Position numbers and translations under genes: made by a program
DNA from: Anaspis maculata
Lineage: Eukaryota; Arthropoda; Insecta; Coleoptera; Scraptiidae
Length of the DNA: 64,000 bases
Reading direction: 5' to 3'
Assembly (NCBI GenBank): GCA_949128115.1
Contig: OX421965.1
Span: 54,678,012 to 54,742,011 of the forward strand
Shown: positions 1 through 10,562 of the stretch, one piece after another
Layout of the letters: every line of letters starts with the position of its first letter
Numbering within the stretch: position 1 is the stretch's first letter
The notes under the pieces: model-generated
The model's input: only the letters and a program-made list of their open reading frames with translations
The model's database searches: none
What the model was told of the DNA's origin: nothing

Positions 1-3000
1 TCTTACGAACTTTATATGGTCCTACGAATGTTGGACCTAGCTTCGCGCAATAAAATTTCGTAGCATCAGAGAGGGATTTATTTTTTCGCCAAACCAAATC
101 GTTCTTTTGGTACTGCACGGGTCTTCTTCGCAAATTATATTGTCGTTTATTCCGTTCAAAAGCTTGCTGCAACTTGGTGCACACATCTTTGAACATCTTG
201 ACAAACCCGGTACGCCTCTTTTCCACGTCATAAACTTCTGGAATTTCACCGGAGAAAACGTGTGGAACATGCTCGTCACCGAGATGAACATACTCCCTTC
301 CAAAGTTTACGAAATAAGGGCTGTGTCCTATGGTTTCGTGTTTGGCAGTCCGTATCGCGCAAGCAATACCAGCAAGATGGTCAGCCCAACTACGTTGGTT
401 TTCACCGACATAGGAAGACAACATAGTTTTCACGACGCGATTCACGCGTTCGGCGGGATCAGCACGAGGATAATATAAGGGAGTGAAATAAATTTTTACT
501 TTGTAACGTTCGCACAGTTTTTTAAACATCTTGGAGTTCATTTGGACACCATTATCACAAATTAAATACTGTGGTACACCATAGATAAGAAAAATGTTTT
601 CCTCAACGATTTTTGCCAACGCTTTAGCCGTGGCTGATCGAACAGCAAACAGAAGTACATATTTACTAAAGTAATCCGACACGCAGAGAATATGAGTATG
701 TCCAGTGGAGGAACGAGGTAAAGGGCCGACAAAGTCGAGACTTATCATTTGCCATGGATGTGTCACAACAGGCTTCGAACCCATTAATCCTGCAGGCAAC
801 TTCTGCTCAGGCTTCTGACTACCACAGACCTTGCAACCACGAACATACTTAATCACACTTCCCTTCATCTTTGGCCAAAAATACTTTTCCGTCAATCTTC
901 CATAGGTTTTGTACACTCCTAAGTGTCCTGCTCGGACTTCGTCATGGTATCGTCTCAACAGTATCACGCGGTATTCTTTCGGAACTACAACTTTCCAACA
1001 ATCTCCATCGGTAAATTCAGGAATGCTCTTTTCGACATATTTGTAAACAGATCCGTTGTCTACGCGCCACTTTGAATAACGAATCGGATCAACCGTGATT
1101 TTCTGTATCATGCTCTTGTACCAAGCATCACAGGTATCAGCAAAAGAACTTGCTTCTGACATAGTTTTTGTCAATGCACTAACCGACACTGGAACAGATC
1201 GAGAAAGAAAATCAGGTACAATATGATCTTTACCCTTTCGATGAACAATGGTGAAGTCAAAGGCTTGCAGACGTAACGCCCATCTGGAAAGTCGTCCCGT
1301 TGGATCTTTCAACCGGTTCAACCATAACAAAGAAAAATGATCCGTAATTACGGTAAAGCGAGAACCTTCAAGATACGGCCGAAGTTTTTCTATAGACCAT
1401 ATCACACATAAGCATTCACGCTCAGTAGTTGAAAACTTTCTCTCTTGTGCTGTCAACGATCGAGATAAATAACAAATGACTTTTTCACCGTCGTCGAATT
1501 CTTGAGTCAAAACGGAACCTAGCCCATACGCACTAGCATCACACTGTAAGGTAAACGGACGAGTAAAATCTGGACATTGGAGAACAGGTGCAGTCATGAG
1601 ACATTTCTTGATCGACTGAAAGGATTCATCACATTCAGAACTCCACGCGAATTTTTCATTTTTGCGAGTGAGTGCTGTAAGTGGTACAGAAATAGAAGCG
1701 AAATTCTTCACGAACCGACGGTACCACGATGCCATACCTAAGAAACTGCGTACTTGTTTTGCTGTGCGGGGTACCGGAACATTCGAAATGGCTTCTACCT
1801 TACCTGGATCCACATGTAATCCAAACTTATCAACAACATAACCCAAATATTTCAATTCTGGACGACAGAACTGACACTTTTCACGATTGAGCGTTAATCC
1901 AGCATCAAGTAATCTTTCAATGACCTTTGATAAAATTTTCAGATGTTTTTCAAAATTGTCGCTAATGACGATTATGTCATCTAAATATACGAAGACATTT
2001 CCTTGCATTTCAGGACCAATGACGTTATCAATGAGACGTTGGAAAGTAGCAGGAGCGTTTGTGAGACCAAACGGCATTACTTGGAATTGGTAATGTCCAC
2101 CAGCAACAACAAAAGCTGTCAGTTCTTTGGACGACTCTTTCATTGGTATTTGCCAATAAGCGCTTCTTATATCCAACGAACTCAGGTACTTTGCGTCTCT
2201 TAGCTGATCTAAAATATTAGAAATGAGTGGTAAAGGATAAGCATCTTTCTTTGTCACAGCATTCAGACGTCTGTAGTCTACACAAAATCGAATAGAACCA
2301 TCTTTCTTGGGAATCAAGAGAACAGGTGCCGACCAAGCACTTCGAGAAGGTTCAATGACATTAGCTGCCAACATCTTCTGAATCTCTTCGTCTATAATTT
2401 TCTGACGTGGTGGTGACACAGGATAAAACCTCTGTTTTATCGGAGCGGAATCTACTACAATTTCATGTTCAGCCGCCGTGATTCTTCCTAAACCATCTTT
2501 CATACGCAAAAACACATCATCTAAAAGCTGTTCTAGAGCAAAACGTTGGGCTTGACTTAAGTCTTCTTCACTTCGCACACCAGTAATCACTCTAGACAAG
2601 GCTGACGCACTAGGCGCACTACCAAAATACCACATATCCCTACGTAAGTCAGGAATGACCTCCATGACTTTCCAAAAATTGATACCGAGAACAAGAGAAT
2701 GAGTTAAATCCGGAACTATTAAAACATCAACAACTTTTTCCTTGTTCATGACACAAATTGGTACAGACGCATACCCTAAACTTTGACACGTTTCACCGTT
2801 TGCCACTTTAACTTCAACAACAACAGGATTATTAACACGAATACCAAGGTTTTGGAATATCTGCCAGCCATTTCCACCTACTATGGTATCTGTAGCCCCA
2901 GAATCCAACAAACCTAACATTGAAAAACCAAAAATTTGAACTTTTAGATATGGACGTTGATCATCTCCTGCATGCGACAGGATATAATCAAGAATGACTT

Positions 3001-3088
3001 GTTTTGAGTTTAATTTGACCGTTGGTTTTGCTTGCGAGTGTCGAACACGGTCGTATTGACACTCCGGTAATCGTTTTTCGAATTTCTT
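1..3088 (-). CDS. pol: Ty3/gypsy Pol polyprotein (protease-RT-RNase H-integrase), open, runs off the left edge
   Basis: One minus-strand frame stays open from the stop at 3089-3091 to base 1, about 1,029 codons; I checked the whole frame and found no stop or frameshift. In order it shows an aspartic protease motif LLDSGATDT (near 2895-2915), an RT with the PKKDGSIRFCVDYRRLN block and the catalytic box FVYLDDIIV (near 1970-1995), an RNase H block TLQCDASAYGLG (near 1520-1555), and an H-H-C-C integrase finger (about 810-950). The integrase core carries D in SLDFVGPLP, D in ICDNGVQMNS and E in DPAERVNR, followed by a GPY/F-type LGPTFVGPYKVRK at the edge. The frame has no initiator near its start and overlaps gag by 79 nt in the -1 frame, so expression as a Gag-Pol fusion is expected. 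All catalytic residues I looked for are present, so this copy may be young. The 3' end of pol, any env and the 3' LTR lie outside the window. Confidence 0.93.
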
Positions 3089-4431
3089 TTAGTGTTACAA
3101 TCGACACAATCTGGCTTTCGAACATTGGGTTTACCACAACCAAAACAGTGTATATTCGTGGAAAAATTCTTATTGAGGGGACAAGAAGACCTGAGATGTC
3201 CTTTCTTGGAGCATCTCCAACAGAGTACTTCTGTGGAATCATGTTCACGACGATCTGACGTAGAAGGCTTAGAGAAAGAAGAAACAGTAGCTTGTCTCGG
3301 AATAGTTTCAACGAAAGCAAAGCTTGGCTCAACCATGGTGTTTTTCTTTGCAGGAGCTTGATGGTTTTCTGAACTAAACTTCTTTATTTCTAACATTAAA
3401 CACTCTTGTTCCAACTGTTCCAAGGTAGTAACCGTACCTAAATGCATCGCATAAAATGGAGCAAGATTTGGAATGATGATGTTTAACTGTGCCGTCTCAG
3501 AAAGAGTTCCATAACGTTTGAACAAAGCCTGCATGTTCGCCAAATAATCAATGATACCTTCAGTAGCACCTTGAGTACGATTCACGATATCTTTCAACAA
3601 TCGAGACTGGTAATCGGGTGGTTGATAATGTCTTCTCAATAATCTTGACAATTCCGTCCAGTTAGAAACGCGAGACTTGTTAGACCTAAACCAAGTTAAG
3701 GCTTTACCTGTGAAAAGATCAATCGCAGAATCGAATAATTCTTCCGAAGAAATTCTTCGTGAAGTCTTTTTTTCATCTACCAAATCCAGGAATTGATTGA
3801 TTGACATATCACGTGATTCTCCGCTGAATTTTAAATTCCATTTATAAACCGGTTCAGACATAGACGTTCGAGAAAGAGAAATATTTTGAAAAGTAGAATT
3901 AACAACTGGCAATGAATTTTCAACATCGGATTCTGAAGATGTACTTTCATTCGAGTCGTCGTCAGGTTCTGGTTTAGCCGCACTAGTATTGAATAACGCG
4001 CTCATATTCAACTTAACCTTTGGACCTTTATCCAAAATATCCAAAAGAACAAGTACTTGAGGCAAAAGTTTTGAACGAGTTTCAATTTGTTCTAACGCCA
4101 TCTTTGATACATTAAGCCGATTAACACGTTTAATCAGATGATTGAGTCTTGAGCGTAGTCTTTTTGATACTTTAACTGGAATTACCGTACCGACATATTC
4201 TTTCAATGTTTCAGAATGCTCGGCGACCTTGTCGTTCAACAGATTAAGCTCTTCTTCAAAATCGACAGTATACTCAATCTGAGTCAACTGTTGACCTGAT
4301 TTTTCGAAACGTACGAGTGAACGCAATGACGACCGCATGTCATCAACAGACGTACTAGCTTCATCGACTTGAACACCTCGAATCAGCAATTCGTTTTTGA
4401 GTTCATCTTTTCTCAGATGATTAACCTCCAT
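3010..4431 (-). CDS. gag: Ty3/gypsy Gag with CCHC zinc knuckle
   Basis: The protein has 473 residues when begun at the ATG at 4431 (MEVNHLRKDELKNELL...); the frame is open to another ATG at 4485, giving 491 residues. I prefer 4431 because the 18 extra residues are a low-complexity hydrophobic run. The N-terminus LRKDELKNELLIRGVQ resembles a SAP-like helix-extension-helix start, then a mostly helical, Ser/Glu-rich stretch leads to a capsid-like region (FSGESRDMSINQFLDLVD, ALTWFRSN, LLRRHYQPPDYQ). The nucleocapsid has one proper zinc knuckle C-x2-C-x4-H-x4-C (CWRCSKKGHLRSSC) and a degenerate second one (CFGCGKPNVRKPDC) that lacks the histidine. Gag packages element RNA into cytoplasmic particles. 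The stop is at 3010-3012, inside the pol frame. A perfect splice-donor word (GGTAAGT, minus strand) sits just before ATG 4431, which could serve a spliced subgenomic RNA; this is speculative. Confidence 0.9.
   Translation of the reverse strand: MEVNHLRKDELKNELLIRGVQVDEASTSVDDMRSSLRSLVRFEKSGQQLTQIEYTVDFEEELNLLNDKVAEHSETLKEYVGTVIPVKVSKRLRSRLNHLIKRVNRLNVSKMALEQIETRSKLLPQVLVLLDILDKGPKVKLNMSALFNTSAAKPEPDDDSNESTSSESDVENSLPVVNSTFQNISLSRTSMSEPVYKWNLKFSGESRDMSINQFLDLVDEKKTSRRISSEELFDSAIDLFTGKALTWFRSNKSRVSNWTELSRLLRRHYQPPDYQSRLLKDIVNRTQGATEGIIDYLANMQALFKRYGTLSETAQLNIIIPNLAPFYAMHLGTVTTLEQLEQECLMLEIKKFSSENHQAPAKKNTMVEPSFAFVETIPRQATVSSFSKPSTSDRREHDSTEVLCWRCSKKGHLRSSCPLNKNFSTNIHCFGCGKPNVRKPDCVDCNTKRNSKNDYRSVNTTVFDTRKQNQRSN
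3073..3079 (-). promoter_or_regulatory. Candidate -1 ribosomal frameshift site between gag and pol
   Basis: On the minus strand the heptamer G AAA AAC, read in the Gag frame, lies inside the 79-nt overlap between the pol frame opening (3088) and the gag stop (3010). A slip of one base back moves from the Gag frame into the Pol frame. It differs from the ideal X XXY YYZ at the first base, and I have not folded the downstream RNA, so the exact site is an inference from position and frame. Confidence 0.45.
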
Positions 4432-4485
4432 ACTTACCAATTGAAGATAACAATAGAAATAAAATAAAATCAAAGATTTCTTCAA

Positions 4486-6157
4486 ATCCCTTTGCGTTCC
4501 AGATATACCTGATAACTACTTAAACTTGAAAAATGTGAGTAACTATTTTATTTACGTAGGTACTTCTCTAACCTTCCTTGAGAAATTGTCAACAGACTGG
4601 TCCCACGTTTTAGGGTGCTAATTATGCCACGATCTTTTTCTCACTAGAGGGCATACTCACCGGACATCAGACTTGCACTCGGCTAAAGCTCAGGGGAGTG
4701 GTCGTGCAGTAAAAATTAGTAGAAAAAAATAAATAAATAAGGCGCCAGGTAGTTTCTTCCGTTAGCTTAATGTCTGTGTCGGTTTGGAAACTACCAAATA
4801 CTTACTAGTATAAAATAATGTCTCAGACTTCGAAGTGAATCTTTCTTTTGGATAGATTAGAGAAGTAAGAATACGTAAGCTCAAAATAATATTTAACAAT
4901 TTATTGAATACAGCAGGGTCTTGACCGGAGAGGATAGGCAGACCGGCTAATGAGGCCGAAGCAGCCCTACTGTCGGTTGCACTGAGAAACAAAACAGTTT
5001 CGTGCTATCGCAATGAAGCGGATTGCGCAATGGATCCTTTCGTTTAGTTTACCCTACCTACCTACGTACGTACGTGAAATAGGAAATAGGTTCCGGGGAT
5101 CGGGATAACGTTTCTTTCGCACGGGATTGTTTTAGCTCCTGATTTGTGCACTTTCAGTGAATCGAGTTGCTACAAATTACTGCCAATCTAACTACCTCGA
5201 CGGTCAGGCAACTGACGTCTGCATTGACATTTTTTTTATAATAACAACAAATAAATAAAACAGGTACACTGAGTTCAGATATTGGAATTATCGCTTTTCA
5301 ACTGGGATAAAATTGGAACGCTCTGACCTTGCAGGAAGAAAGGAAGACCATGCGGCACCTGCACCGAACAAGGTTCTTCTTCTCGGGCTAACACGATGTA
5401 TCCCAGACCATGCGCGTCCTTCCTCCTTCCAGTCCTCCGCTCAACAAGCTTGCCGAAGTTTCAGCTCGACTGTTCGACGCAAGATGACAGCCGACGTCAC
5501 CGATGCTGTACTAGACCAAATCCCAGGAAAACGAGTAGAAATACAAATACGAACTAAGTCGAACTAAAGTAAAAGCAGGAAGAAAAGAACCCTGAAAAAG
5601 GAATGGGGTTAGGTATGGAACGGCACGAGGATGGTTTCCAAGAACTCACCCCTTGAACAAGGGGTTCAATCACGCTCAGGTATGACGCAGAGATGATGTC
5701 TCCGGAACGTTGAGGCGCTTACAGCGTGAAGGCACTTGAAGGGTGTTAAGGTAGAAACCTATCGAGCTCGTCTGCAATTTATCGGCATCAACAGGCCAGC
5801 AAAACGATCTCCCCTTTCGCGCTGCAGAAAAACCCAAAACTATTCCCGAAAAACAAAATCGGTCAACAACCACCTGACATCGTTGCCAAGGACGGTCGGC
5901 TAGATCGAAACGGAATTTCAGACCGTTACATAAGCTCGAAGTGAACGAAGAATTGTGAGGTCCCATTTCAGTGTAATAATTGTATATCTTTATACAGGTT
6001 TCATTTTATAATTTCAATTTTGTTGTATTACCCCCTTCAAGCAAAAGCAAGGTGGCTATCCTTTGAAAAATTATAAATGGGAGTAGAGATCGAGTGACAT
6101 CATTTGATTTCAAATAATGGAAGAAAATCACTCACTCACCGTGGGTTCCACAAAACA
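4486..6157. other. Gene-free stretch; probably holds gypsy leader and 5' LTR, boundaries not found
   Basis: Gypsy gag reads leftward from 4431, so its untranslated leader and 5' LTR should lie here on the minus strand. The matching 3' LTR is outside the window, so the LTR cannot be delimited by comparison. I see no convincing primer-binding site; TGGGACC near 4600-4606 and TGGCATAATTAGCACC near 4617-4632 (both minus) are only weak candidates. An 18-bp perfect palindrome ACCCCTTGAACAAGGGGT lies near 5649. Short open frames here have no recognisable protein features. Confidence 0.4.
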
Positions 6158-6938
6158 GATAATACGAGATTAGTTGATTTGCGATTTTTGTTTGTCAATT
6201 TGTAGCTGACTGATCAATGGAAATGCTGGTTTATCCCTTAATAATGGAAAGGTGATGGGTCCAGTACAGATTTCAGGCATTTTTTGTGAGTAATCACCTA
6301 GCATTCAGCAGAAAAAAGTTCAGTTATTCTCTCGGTTATTCTACAATCAGCCTTGATCGCTAATCATCTTTTTTGTGGAACTGACGGTAACTCAGTAAAA
6401 ACGTAATGATTATTGTACCGTATTATATCAATGGTGGGTAGTTTTCTCAGTCGAAAAGGTACCGGCCGCTTTAAGAGGGGTGTAGGTATTCTGGTATCCA
6501 CATTTCTTTTTTGACAGATGTTCATACTCATGGGAGTCATGTCATTGAAGTATTTCAAACAGCAGCTAGCAGCAGTTGTTGAAACTGAGATCAAAAGGAG
6601 CACTGCAGGTGAAATCCGCCGATAATCGTTTTAGAATTATTCTCGGCCTGGCTTGCAAGATCGATCACACATGCTATTGTTATTCTTATTTCTTTTGTTG
6701 TTACATTTTGAGATATGACGGGTTCAATGGCCATAGGCTGATATGGTAACAGTCTAATTTCGTGAGGATTTGATTGCAGATTGACTGATTTTTTCTTCTG
6801 AATGCTGGTCGATAACCACAAAAAATGCCTGAAATCTGTACTAGACCCATCATCTCTTCAGGTATTGACAGGTAAACCAGCATTTCCATTGGTCAGTAAG
6901 CTACAAATTGAAAAAACAAAAATCGATCTCGTATTATC
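6158..6938. repeat. Inverted-repeat (foldback/MITE-like) element, about 780 bp
   Basis: The left end (GATAATACGAGAT...) returns as its reverse complement at the right end (...ATCTCGTATTATC). The pairing continues for roughly 170 bp with small differences, including CAATGGAAATGCTGG on the left against CCAGCATTTCCATTG on the right. The central 400 bp has no coding signal. It is a non-autonomous element. Confidence 0.8.
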
Positions 6939-7030
6939 TTTTTTGTTCAAATACAGCAAGTATTTGTATTTTCAACTACTAAGTACGGCTTCATCGATTT
7001 TTCCTTGATTCACCTATCTAATAAGGGAGT

Positions 7031-7102
7031 CGGACAACTCGTCGACAAGACAACTCGCCGACAAGACAACTCACCGACAGTACAACTCGACCACAGGATA
7101 AT
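7031..7102 (-). repeat. 16-bp minisatellite, short array (minus orientation)
   Basis: Repeats of ACAACTCGCCGACAAG-like units are the reverse complement of the larger array at 12926-13200. The two arrays flank the DIRS element in opposite orientation. Confidence 0.75.
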
Positions 7103-7211
7103 TATCTATCAACAAGAGAACTTATACGATAACTTTTAACAACTTACGAAAATAATTTACTAGTCAAACGAGGTATACTTACCGAAGTTCGACTATAATT
7201 GTCCTAGCAGC

Positions 7212-7368
7212 CTCATCCGAATAAGATAAAATAATCACATACAGGTAGATTCTCTGATCCCTCGGGATAACCACACATTTTAAAGAAGAAAAAGAAGCGG
7301 GAGCACCACACTCCCACTCCTCCAGCCGGCGACCGCGGCAGGGTCGCTGCGATGCATATCCATTCGTT
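7212..7368. repeat. DIRS left inverted terminal repeat
   Basis: This is the near-perfect reverse complement of 12177-12333, including the blocks GCGACCGCGGCAGGGTCGC and GATCCCTCGGGATAACC. The outermost 50 bp differ slightly from the right end, as is usual for DIRS tips. Confidence 0.9.
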
Positions 7369-7459
7369 GAAAAATAATGGGGGTCAAGAGTCGCCACGTC
7401 CTTAGGGTTTTTTGGTTTTCCTTTGGTACACGAAAACCAAAACGATTGGGCGAGGTGGG

Positions 7460-7586
7460 ATTTTATCTTATTCGGATGAGGCTGCTAGGACAATTATAGT
7501 CGAACTTCGGTAAGTATACCTCGTTTGACTAGTAAATTGTCCGTCGCAGCCTCATCCTCTAAGATAAAATAATCACATACAGGTAG
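7460..7586. repeat. DIRS internal complementary region
   Basis: The first 75 bp are the reverse complement of the element's extreme left end (7154-7232). The next 50 bp match the reverse complement of the extreme right end (12300-12347). The joint reads GGACAATTTACTAG in complement, so the region works as a splint for the element ends. Confidence 0.88.
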
Positions 7587-7692
7587 ACGTTTAAAGAAAG
7601 TGTGGCGACTCGGCGGTCAGCTTGACACCCAGTAAGGGAGAACAATTCGACAGCATTGCGACAATGAAATTGTTCATTTCAAGGAATAACCA

Positions 7693-8719
7693 TTAAGATT
7701 TATTAAGGATTGATTCGGAGAACAAGTGCTTCTTCGTAATCAAAGGGCGGTTATAAAACTTCGCAAAAGTGTTTGACCGCTGAGACCATCCGGCAGTATT
7801 TTGAATGGTATCCAAAGATACTCCCTTCCTAAGCGCCGCTGAGGTGGCGGCGTGTCGGGTTGAGTGAGGTTTCAAGACGTCTGTATTCACGCCCGACAAT
7901 GCCAGGGTTTTCCGATCCAGTTACTGATGGTTTGTTTAGTGGCCGCCTTGTATGGGGGCGAGTGATGAGAAAAAGACGATCCTCTTCTTGTCGCAATGCT
8001 TCAGTGCGCTTGACGTATTTCAACAAGGCTGATGTGACACAGAGTTCTGGTCGATCTCGAAAAAAAAAGGATAGCTCGAGACAAGGTTGTACTTTAGATG
8101 TGGAGGATGTCTCCAACTCATCAGTGATTCGAATTTTCAGGCCGTCTCTTGATGTAGATTTGAGATCCGAATAGCAGATATTGTTTGAATTCTATCACCT
8201 GTACAGAGAGCTAATAACGTGCACAATTTGAACGTTAATGAGGTCAACGGGATCTGGTCGTGTGGCTGCATTGGGGACAAATATTCGACGACCGGATCGG
8301 TATTTCATGTATCTACAGTCGTATTTTGGTCGAGCTGGACGCTGGCGAGCAATACCCCTCATGTACCGCTCAACTTGAGCATTATTCCCAACGTCGTTGG
8401 GCAGAATAAGTGCGAGGGCTGATCAGTGCGTATTGTACGTGCCATATGAGGTCTGTGTTGAGTCTGTCAAGTTGGCAAGAAATCTCGACACCTCGGCAGG
8501 GCCGCTAGTGAAGGGGTCACACCCTTCCTTTTTGCAGTGGGTCCACCATAATTTGAACGTACAGTTATACTGTATTAAGGTAGCCAATGAAAGTGAATCA
8601 ATCATGATGGGTATTGCCGCCGGTGGTGATGCCTTAAACAGGAACGCCTGCCGGATAAACGTGCGACGACCAGGGTAAGGTTTGGTAACTGTGACGCTCG
8701 TTCCTGTAAGGGGGAACAA
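7693..8719 (-). pseudogene. DIRS tyrosine recombinase, frameshifted
   Basis: The catalytic C-terminus (7693-7899) shows HSTRHAATSAA, then AGWSQRSNTFAKFYNRPL, which supplies the conserved His-x-x-Arg, the following G-W and the terminal Tyr of DIRS/phage-type recombinases. The middle (7829-8116) and the N-terminal core-binding part (8423-8719, containing SLATLIQYNCTFKLWW and a helical repeat) sit in different frames, so at least two indels interrupt the gene. Such an enzyme integrates the circular cDNA without target duplication. This copy cannot make it. Confidence 0.85.
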
Positions 8720-10399
8720 TCAAATGGATGTTTGGTTCCCATCTCAATATCTCTCCCACTGTCAATTTCCTGAACAAAGGGTACCAGGGCTGACTTGGCC
8801 AAAAAGGTGCAACTACAATACCCTCTGCTTTATCGCTGAGGATTTTGTTGAGGACCCGTAAGAGAAGACAAAATGGTGGAAAAGCATAAAGCATGAGATC
8901 TGTCCAGGATGAAGTAAATTCATCAACAGCCACTGACTCCGGGTCTGGCCTCCAAGACACAAACCTATTACATTTGGCATTGACGTGTGATGCAAAAAGG
9001 TCTATGTTAGGTAATCCGAACGTTTCTACAATTCTAATATACCCGTCTTGGGACAAGGTCCATTCTGTCTTATCTGGTAGTTTTCGTGACTCCGTATCTG
9101 CTATTATATTATCTTTGGATTTTATATATGCAGCTTGGAGCCAGAGATCGCGAGTCTCACACCATTGCCAGATTTCTGACCAGATCACATAGTTTGGGAT
9201 ATTGAACACTTCCCATCTTGTTTATGTATGAAAGGGCCGTTGAATCATCAGTTCGAATTAGGATGTTCAGAGATGGACGATTCTTTGCAAAAGATTCCAC
9301 GCTGTGATAAATCGCGTAGAGCTCAAGATAATTTATGTGTTCGAGTTGTTCATCTTTACACCACCAACCATTTGTGTGTTGGCCATTGCAGTGAGCACCC
9401 CAACCGGTGAGAGAGCTGTCTGTGAAGATTTCAAGGTCACAAATATCTTGACGTATTGGATTTTCTGACTGCCGAATGTAGGAGTTCCACCACTCCAAAT
9501 CCAACAGTGCACGGTTAGATAGCTGCGTTTGTGCATCAGAATTACCACCAGACAATTTAAGCGCTAAGAATTTATCTTTTTCGAGCTGTTTGGTGTACAG
9601 CCACCCATATTTGACAGCAGGACATGCGGACGCTAATATTCCTAAAAAGCGCGCAATCTTCCTAATTCTCAAAATTCCGTGGCGTTTGATTTTCTTAATG
9701 TGTGCAATTATTATTTGGCATTTATCGGTAGGTAACTTTAGGGACATCACTTTTGAGTTGATCAGAAAAACCCAAATAGCGAACCCATATAATGAGCTTT
9801 TTGCCCAGTTGATGATGAAACCTAAGGACTGCAGTAAATTGATTGCACTGTTAGTGGGGGACTTGCAATCCTTATACCCTTGTGCCATGATGAGAAAAGC
9901 TTGATATATCATACAATGTAGGTATACCTTGACTGCGTAAGGTGGTCATGATAGGTTTTGTGAGTTTTGTAAAAATGTATGGTGCTAGAGAAAGGCCAAA
10001 TGGTAAACAGACAAATTCATATAAGCGATGCTCGAATTGAAACTTCAGATATTTGCGATGTGACTTGACTACTGGCACAAGATAATAAGCATTGCTCAAG
10101 TCAATCGAAGTCATGGACCAATTTTTCTTGAGCAACTTAGTTGCCGTTCTGATGTCCTCCATTTTGAAATATGAAGGCTCTAGGAACGTATTTGACTGCT
10201 TCAGATGCAAGATGAATCTCTTTTTACTATTTGATCTTTCTATCAAAAAATAAGACGACAAAAATTGGTCGGTACAAGGGAGGCTCGGTTGAATGACCCC
10301 TAGTGCAAGTGGGTCATTTATTGCATTGCATTGCATTGCATTGCATATTGCATTGTCACATATTGCATTGGTCATATTCTGGTCGGCCTCCGAAGTCAA
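8634..10399 (-). pseudogene. DIRS reverse transcriptase / RNase H / methyltransferase-like region, frameshifted
   Basis: The RT part (10399-9872) has DLSNAYYLVPV and FVCLPFGLSLAPYIFTKL, typical of DIRS RTs. The Y-x-D-D catalytic box is lost: an indel and substitutions near 9895-9925 leave LYDISSF in one frame and MIYQAFLIM in the next. The RNase H part (9912-9157) has FTDSSLTGWGAH, an acidic LELYAI and RTDDSTALSY. A third frame (9209-8634) gives KDNIIADTESR, DLFASHVNAKCNRFVSWRPDP, YAFPPF and VAPFWPSQPWYP; I take this as the methyltransferase-like stretch found between RNase H and recombinase in DIRS elements, by memory of the family. Three frames are needed, so it is dead. Confidence 0.85.
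10318..10372. repeat. TGCAT pentanucleotide microsatellite inside DIRS RT
   Basis: About five perfect TGCAT units, then interrupted copies, lie in the N-terminal part of the RT frame and code for a run of Asn/Ala/Ile/Cys/Met. The repeat keeps no consistent frame. Confidence 0.8.
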
Positions 10400-10484
10400 A
10401 TTAGGCTGTGTTGGAAGCGTAATTTAACGGGGTTTCCTTTCAAATGGTATTGCAACAGACTTTACCCAGGACAGTATCTCTGCG

Positions 10485-10504
10485 TTTTTTTTTTTTTTTT
10501 TTTT
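10485..10504. repeat. Homopolymer T tract between DIRS gag and RT
   Basis: A run of about 20 T (A on the element's coding strand) lies in the gag-RT gap. It could be an internal expansion or the scar of a lost poly(A) insertion. Confidence 0.7.
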
Positions 10505-10562
10505 GTGATTTTTAACCATTCAGAAAGATAATAGTGTAGTCTGCCTGCAGTGTTACCCACCT

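Noticed and set aside
107..2203. Plus-strand frames within the first 2.2 kb
   Set aside because: They are antisense to the gypsy pol frame, which has clear catalytic motifs.
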